Below, piece by piece: positions 5,688 to 8,535 of a DNA stretch of 8,535 bases. The translations under genes were made by a program, and so were the position numbers. How positions within the stretch are numbered: the first letter of the stretch is position 1; each line of letters starts with the position of its first letter. The notes beneath the pieces were generated by a model that was not told the origin of the DNA, searched no databases, and saw only the letters and a list, made by a program, of their open reading frames with translations. This DNA comes from Natronomonas sp. (GTDB lineage Archaea > Halobacteriota > Halobacteria > Halobacteriales > Haloarculaceae): assembly GCA_007135435.1 (NCBI GenBank), contig SLIW01000363.1, forward strand, positions 1-8,535, given 5' to 3'.

Positions 5688-6109
5688 ACCGGACGGGAGC
5701 GTACAATAGCGTGGACATGTAATCGATCAGATGTCGGTTTCGAAGACACCTCGACGACGGAATTCGGATTCTCCCACGTCCATGCAATGCGTTGTTGAGC
5801 GGAAGTGTAGTGGACAACCTTGTGCGGACGTGTAGTGGACAACCCCATCACCTGGTCACCTTGTATCGAGTGATTCGATCTTCAGTTACGACGGGGCGAG
5901 CAGTGACCTGCACCAAATTCCTCATCTCGGGATTGCTTCGAAGATACGCGACGAGACGTCGGGTATGAATTCAACATGACGAATCGGTCAACTTGTGAGG
6001 ATTGCACTGGATCAGCAGTTCACTCGCTGTACCTGCTTCCATCACCCTAGCTCACAGGCGCTGAACGAAGATAGGACGACACCACAAACGACGGTTCGTC
6101 TGGTCGTCC
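5688..6109. other. 422-bp region without a convincing gene
   Basis: This gap between the convergent ends of pth2 and the DUF7344 gene is clearly less GC-rich than its surroundings. It holds a 21-bp direct repeat (5799-5844). On the minus strand from ATG 6042, a frame of 64 sense codons runs to TGA at 5848, broken by one TGA (5971-5973). Only about 55% of the 40 codons after the break end in G/C, so it is at best a decayed remnant. No terminator-like hairpin with a T-run was found after pth2. The region resembles decayed accessory DNA, which is inference. Confidence 0.5.
5799..5844. repeat. 21-bp direct repeat, two copies at 25-bp period
   Basis: Copies at 5799-5819 and 5824-5844 share GCGGA at one end and GTGTAGTGGACAACC at the other, with a single mismatch (A at 5804, C at 5829) and a 4-bp spacer. 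No inverted copy was found nearby. They could be the trace of a mobile element end, a repeated regulator site or a remnant of a replicon; the sequence does not decide between these. Confidence 0.75.
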
Positions 6110-6457
6110 TCACAGCTCGACGGGGTGGTCGAGACCGGGGTCCATCGCGAGGATCTCGGACAGGTACGGCTCCAGGTGTTCGAATCGCTCGGTCGGGTCC
6201 ACGAGATGCCGTTCCGTATCGTATTCGACGACTCCGGCCGTCGTCAACTTCGGAATGTGGTGGTGGTGAAGTGAGAGCTGGATAGGGGTGAAAATCTCCT
6301 CGGAGATGTCTGTCGCTGGTGTCTGATGATCGTGTTTGAGGACCACCTTCGTGAGGTCGGTCAGCGTCAACGACCGTCGTTCCGTTGCGAGGATCCCCAG
6401 GACGATGCGCCGGCGTCGGTCTCGACAGAGGTCGAGCACGAAGTCGAGATCACCCAT
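6110..6457 (-). CDS. DUF7344-type winged-helix protein
   Basis: This 115-residue protein matches the pattern of small haloarchaeal winged-helix proteins annotated as DUF7344. An N-terminal helix VLDLCRDRRRRIVLGIL (7-23) is followed by the TLTDLTKVVL helix (31-40) and a recognition segment IQLSLHHHHIPKLTTAGVVEYD (59-80), where the LHH-hxPKLxxAGVVEYD pattern is the hallmark. The tail (81-115) is acidic. The function is unknown; the fold predicts DNA binding, and such genes often sit next to other regulators or mobile DNA. It lies 70 bp behind the BAT/HTH_10 gene on the same strand, so the two may be co-transcribed, although a TATA-like block lies in the gap. The ATG at 6457 is the first start in the frame and begins just before the fold. 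Confidence 0.82.
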   Translation of the reverse strand: MGDLDFVLDLCRDRRRRIVLGILATERRSLTLTDLTKVVLKHDHQTPATDISEEIFTPIQLSLHHHHIPKLTTAGVVEYDTERHLVDPTERFEHLEPYLSEILAMDPGLDHPVEL

Positions 6458-6515
6458 CGGTACGCCAATCTAGAATGGTGTGTCAGGATGAGGCTTGATT
6501 TTTCGTATTCAACGT

Positions 6516-6525
6516 ACTTTTAATA
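6516..6525 (-). promoter_or_regulatory. Possible TATA box for the DUF7344 gene
   Basis: The minus strand reads TTATTAAAAG 59-68 bases upstream of the DUF7344 ATG and directly after the stop codon of the upstream regulator. If used, it would give a 5' leader of roughly 30-40 bases. This A/T-rich 70-bp gap is distinctive, but which block is the box is uncertain. Confidence 0.35.
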
Positions 6526-6527
6526 AC

Positions 6528-7187
6528 CTACCCGTTGTTCGCCTCCGATTCGGGCAATGTCTCCCCCAGGATCTGTTCGATCCCGCGCCGGAGTCGGGAC
6601 GCGACAGCCTGCTGGGTGATGCCGAGTTCGTCGCTGAGTTCCTTCAAGGTGACCTCGCGTGGCGTCTGATAGTAGCCGCGCTCGTAGGCGAGGATCAACG
6701 CCTCCTCCTGCGGTTCGGTCAGTGCTTTCTCGGTATCGGTGCTGATCGGGGTCAGCGCGTGCAGCTCTGTGAGGGTGGGCTGGATATCCAGCTCCTGACA
6801 GTGTTGATGGAAGTCAGCGATCTCGCTTCGATCGTTCCCGCGAATCTCGAACGTCCACTGCTCGTTCGTGCCGTTCCCATCGATGAGCACGGCGGCCGAC
6901 TCCGTCAGCGCCTGCATGATCCCTGAATAGTCCTGTTCCCACTCGGCGCGTAGCAGACGCTGATCCTCGACGGTGTCGACGAGTCGGATAGACTTGACCC
7001 CCGGTTGTCCGGTGAATACGTCCTCGATATCTTCCGCTGTGGTCCCTCGAACCCAGAAGTAGGGGACCACCAAGTCCCCTGCGGGGATGACTCGCTCCAG
7101 GTGGACGGAGACGTCAGGGAATCGTTCGAACACACAGCCCAGTGGGAATTCGTCCGACGGGATCGTGAACGTCGCCTCTGTAGCCAT
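6528..7187 (-). CDS. Bacterio-opsin-activator-like regulator (BAT + HTH_10)
   Basis: This 219-residue protein starts MATEATFTIPSDEFPLG, typical of the haloarchaeal BAT-associated domain (about 1-145: strand-rich, with AEWEQDYSGIMQAL and an FEIRG strand). It ends with an HTH_10 domain (about 156-207): LTEPQEEALILAYERGYYQTPREVTLKELSDELGITQQAVASRLRRG, written here across its two halves LTEPQEEALILAYERGYY and TPREVTLKELSDELGITQ. The family is named for Bat, the activator of bacterio-opsin in Halobacterium. Most members are orphan regulators, and this one lacks PAS or GAF sensor domains. The ATG at 7187 is chosen over 7211 because a TATA-like TTATTGG lies 26-32 bases upstream of 7187 but only 2 bases before 7211, and because homologues begin at MATEA. 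Targets are unknown; the co-oriented DUF7344 gene is a likely partner. Confidence 0.88.
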   Translation of the reverse strand: MATEATFTIPSDEFPLGCVFERFPDVSVHLERVIPAGDLVVPYFWVRGTTAEDIEDVFTGQPGVKSIRLVDTVEDQRLLRAEWEQDYSGIMQALTESAAVLIDGNGTNEQWTFEIRGNDRSEIADFHQHCQELDIQPTLTELHALTPISTDTEKALTEPQEEALILAYERGYYQTPREVTLKELSDELGITQQAVASRLRRGIEQILGETLPESEANNG

Positions 7188-7212
7188 TATTCCGATCCGT
7201 TGGGCCTGCATG

Positions 7213-7220
7213 CCAATAAC
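7213..7220 (-). promoter_or_regulatory. TATA-like box of the BAT/HTH_10 regulator gene
   Basis: The minus strand reads GTTATTGG about 26-33 bases upstream of the ATG at 7187. The spacing supports a leaderless transcript from that ATG and argues against the ATG at 7211. Confidence 0.5.
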
Positions 7221-7300
7221 CCCTCAGTAGGGTAGCATGGGATCGACCAGATCAGACTCCCCACAGTATCTGACTACCTGCTGACGGTATCGTTCGACCC

Positions 7301-7423
7301 CTACCACCCACGGCCACCCGGGCCACCGGGGCCGCCGCGTCCATAGCCCCCGCCGTGGTCGCGGCGCCCCCCGCGTCCACCGCGGCCACCGACCCCGGAC
7401 CGGCAGTACTTGCCGGAAGTTGA
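7301..7423 (-). pseudogene. Gly/Arg-rich C-terminal remnant, no start codon
   Basis: On the minus strand a 40-codon frame between TAA (7426-7424) and TAG (7303-7301) begins STSGKYCRSG and continues with RGG-type repeats (GGRGGRGG, GGGYGRGG, GGPGGRGW) up to the stop. It contains no ATG, GTG or TTG start. The composition is like RGG tails of RNA-binding or zinc-ribbon proteins, so it may be the surviving 3' end of a deleted gene. It could also be chance in G-rich DNA. Confidence 0.3.
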
Positions 7424-7430
7424 TTATCAA
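7400..7430. promoter_or_regulatory. Two adjacent palindromes upstream of a TATA box
   Basis: CCGGCA-GTACT-TGCCGG (7400-7416, perfect 6-bp arms) and TTGAT-T-ATCAA (7420-7430, perfect 5-bp arms) lie 4 bp apart and end 9 bp before the TATA-like TTTAA at 7440. They look like an operator pair for the small gene at 7472, or remains of an older control region. Confidence 0.35.
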
Positions 7431-7439
7431 TCGTGAAGG

Positions 7440-7444
7440 TTTAA
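7440..7444 (+). promoter_or_regulatory. TATA-like box for the small gene at 7472
   Basis: TTTAA within GGTTTAAGG lies 28-32 bases upstream of the ATG at 7472, a standard distance for a leaderless archaeal transcript. It is followed by GC-rich DNA. Confidence 0.45.
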
Positions 7445-7471
7445 GGTACTGGACCCGGTACGTCGACCTGG

Positions 7472-7609
7472 ATGACGAACGACCAGATCGAACCGCTCGT
7501 TCCCGTGATGCCTCGACGAACGTCCACCGAACCGGTCGTGACCGACGGCGGCCGCCCGCGCCGATTCGTGCCCTCGGAGGACGCGACGCCACTCCTCCCG
7601 GACGACTGA
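7472..7609 (+). CDS. Possible small protein of 45 residues, unknown
   Basis: I do not recognise this protein. It begins MTNDQIEPLVPVMPRR and ends PSEDATPLLPDD, with a central GGRPRRF. There are no cysteines, membrane segment or signal peptide, so it is not one of the small zinc-finger proteins common in haloarchaea. Hand counts of G+C at codon positions 1, 2 and 3 are about 73%, 51% and 82%, the pattern expected of real haloarchaeal genes. A TATA-like box sits 28-32 bases upstream of the ATG. Against it are its small size and proline-rich, poorly structured sequence. The N-terminal phrase and the GRPR motif faintly recall the start of IS5-like transposases, so it might instead be a transposase fragment; I cannot support that further. 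Confidence 0.4.
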   Translation: MTNDQIEPLVPVMPRRTSTEPVVTDGGRPRRFVPSEDATPLLPDD

Positions 7610-7810
7610 GCGCGGCAGAGCGGACTCGTCCTGCGGACGATATCTCCTGGGAGAGCCATTGCGCCGCGGGCACGTCGCGCCCCCAGTCCCTCGGCACCCC
7701 GGTGGTCCCGCCGAGTCGCTGTGTCGCTGACTCCTGTCGGGTCTCGACGTCGATGGCTCCCACCGATAGCTGCGACCGATGACCGCCGTCCACCGACCGA
7801 GACGCAAGAG

Positions 7811-7818
7811 GCTTTGAC
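7811..7818 (+). promoter_or_regulatory. Weak TATA-like box of truD
   Basis: GCTTTGAC at 7811-7818, preceded by the purine-rich GCAAGAG, lies about 24-30 bases upstream of the truD ATG. It is a weak box but correctly placed for a leaderless transcript. Confidence 0.4.
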
Positions 7819-7840
7819 CGTCGGTCCCGCAGCCCCCGGT

Positions 7841-8535
7841 ATGCGCGAGGCGCACCCGGTCGAGCGGGCCGTCGGCGTCGACTACTACGTCTCGGACACC
7901 GACGGGGTCGGCGGCCGACTCCGCGACCGCCCGGAGGACTTCCGGGTGCGCGAACGCGAGGCGTTCGACGTCGACGTCCGCCCGGTCGACGCCGATTTCG
8001 GCTCCTACCCGCACCTCGTCTTCCGGGCGACGCTCCGGGGGTGGGACACCAACGACTTCGCCTCGGCGCTCTCGGACCGACTCGGGATCAGCCGCGAGCG
8101 CGTCTCCTGGGCCGGCACGAAGGACAAGCACGCCGTGACGACGCAGCTGTTCTCGATCCGGCTGGAGGCGAACGAGCTCCCCTCCCTCGAGGGAGCCGAC
8201 GTGGAAGTGCTCGGCCGCGCCGGGCGACCGGTGCTCTTCGGCGACCTCGCCGGCAACGACTTCGAGCTCGTGGTCCGCGACCCCGACCGGCCCGGGAACG
8301 CCGGGCAGATCGCTGCCGAGCTCGGCCAGTTCGCGGCAGACGGGCACGTCGACGAATACGCCGTCGTCGAGGGCGGTACCGACGACGACGGCGCGGTTGC
8401 CGTCCCGAACGTCTTCGGCCAGCAGCGCTTCGGATCGATGCGCCCGATCACCCACCGCGTCGGCCTGGACGTCGTCCGCGGCGACTGGGAGGCTGCCGCC
8501 GTTCGCTACGTCTGCGAGTCCAGCGATCGAGAGCC
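7841..8535 (+). CDS. truD: tRNA pseudouridine(13) synthase TruD, 5' part only
   Basis: The 231 codons present are roughly the first half of archaeal TruD; the gene continues beyond the right edge. TruD converts U13 of certain tRNAs to pseudouridine. Visible landmarks are the N-terminal [20 protein letters not shown] followed by RVRE (35-38), the catalytic loop [13 protein letters not shown] (90-102) with Asp95 as the expected nucleophile, [15 protein letters not shown] (133-147), and [12 protein letters not shown] (188-199), the family's N-x-FG-QRFG signature. The ATG at 7841 lies behind a weak TATA-like box and starts the conserved N terminus. Codon use is strongly G/C-ending, like pth2 and dcd and unlike the intergenic stretch before it. 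Confidence 0.96.
   Translation, partial: MREAHPVERAVGVDYYVSDTDGVGGRLRDRPEDFRVREREAFDVDVRPVDADFGSYPHLVFRATLRGWDTNDFASALSDRLGISRERVSWAGTKDKHAVTTQLFSIRLEANELPSLEGADVEVLGRAGRPVLFGDLAGNDFELVVRDPDRPGNAGQIAAELGQFAADGHVDEYAVVEGGTDDDGAVAVPNVFGQQRFGSMRPITHRVGLDVVRGDWEAAAVRYVCESSDRE

Larger units (their letters stand above)
7188..7840. other. 653-bp gene-poor region before truD
   Basis: Apart from one possible 45-codon gene (7472-7609), nothing here reads as a complete protein. From left to right it holds the promoter of the BAT/HTH_10 gene, a Gly/Arg-rich frame without a start (7301-7423, minus), two palindromes (7400-7430), a TATA box (7440-7444), the small gene, about 200 bp of GC-rich DNA with no feature I can support, and the truD promoter. 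Open frames crossing 7610-7800 have no family-like motifs. Confidence 0.5.

Noticed and set aside
5799..5844. CRISPR-like repeats
   Set aside because: Only two 21-bp copies with a 4-bp spacer, and no further copies or cas genes.
5974..6050. 24-codon plus-strand frame with a Cys-x-x-Cys (small zinc-finger protein)
   Set aside because: Only one Cys pair, whereas the haloarchaeal small zinc-finger proteins carry two, and no TATA box at the right distance.
7301..7400. G-quadruplex on the minus strand
   Set aside because: G-runs are present but separated by long, irregular loops; the Gly/Arg coding explanation accounts for the G-richness as well.
7224..7793. 189-codon minus-strand and 120-codon plus-strand open frames in the region before truD
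   Set aside because: Both are Arg/Ser-rich, lack recognisable motifs and overlap palindromes and promoter elements; kept only as gene-poor sequence.
7427..8455. 342-codon minus-strand open frame opposite truD
   Set aside because: It is the antisense shadow of TruD, which has its catalytic motif on the plus strand.

Overview
The window is very GC-rich chromosomal DNA from a halophilic archaeon (class Halobacteria). Evidence for this is the acidic proteins, the strong G/C bias at third codon positions, start codons placed about 25-30 bases behind TATA-like boxes (leaderless archaeal promoters), and lineage-typical families: DUF7344, BAT/HTH_10, FilR1-domain regulators, ThiN-domain regulators, Pth2 and archaeal TruD. 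No rRNA, tRNA, CRISPR array or intact insertion sequence was seen.

Layout. At 1-484 (minus) is the N-terminal part of an FAD-linked oxidoreductase that runs off the left edge. Its upstream region holds a TATA box, a perfect 15-bp palindrome and a 26-bp tandem repeat. At 656-1486 (minus) is a FilR1-type winged-helix regulator with its own promoter. At 1587-5243 (minus) lies a tight three-gene operon in the order dcd, thiR-like regulator, SAM methyltransferase. The dcd stop and the regulator ATG are one base apart, and the regulator and methyltransferase overlap by four bases (GTGA). The dCTP deaminase gene is interrupted in frame by a 482-residue intein placed in the active-site loop. The intein carries both splicing half-domains, an apparently intact LAGLIDADG homing endonuclease and an extra XRE-like helix-turn-helix domain. 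It is the most notable object in the window.

The divergent gene pth2 (5349-5687, plus) shares a short promoter region with dcd, and truD (7841-end, plus) lies about 2.1 kb further on. The stretch between these two housekeeping RNA genes looks like accessory DNA. It holds a repeat-bearing region with no clear gene, a DUF7344 winged-helix protein and a BAT/HTH_10 regulator (both minus), an orphan Gly/Arg-rich reading-frame remnant without a start codon, two palindromes, and a possible 45-residue gene with its own TATA box.

Working together: Dcd makes dUTP from dCTP for thymidylate synthesis, but only after the intein excises itself. The ThiN regulator and methyltransferase downstream probably depend on the same transcript. 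Pth2 recycles peptidyl-tRNA and TruD modifies tRNA. The remaining genes are mainly transcription factors with unknown targets.
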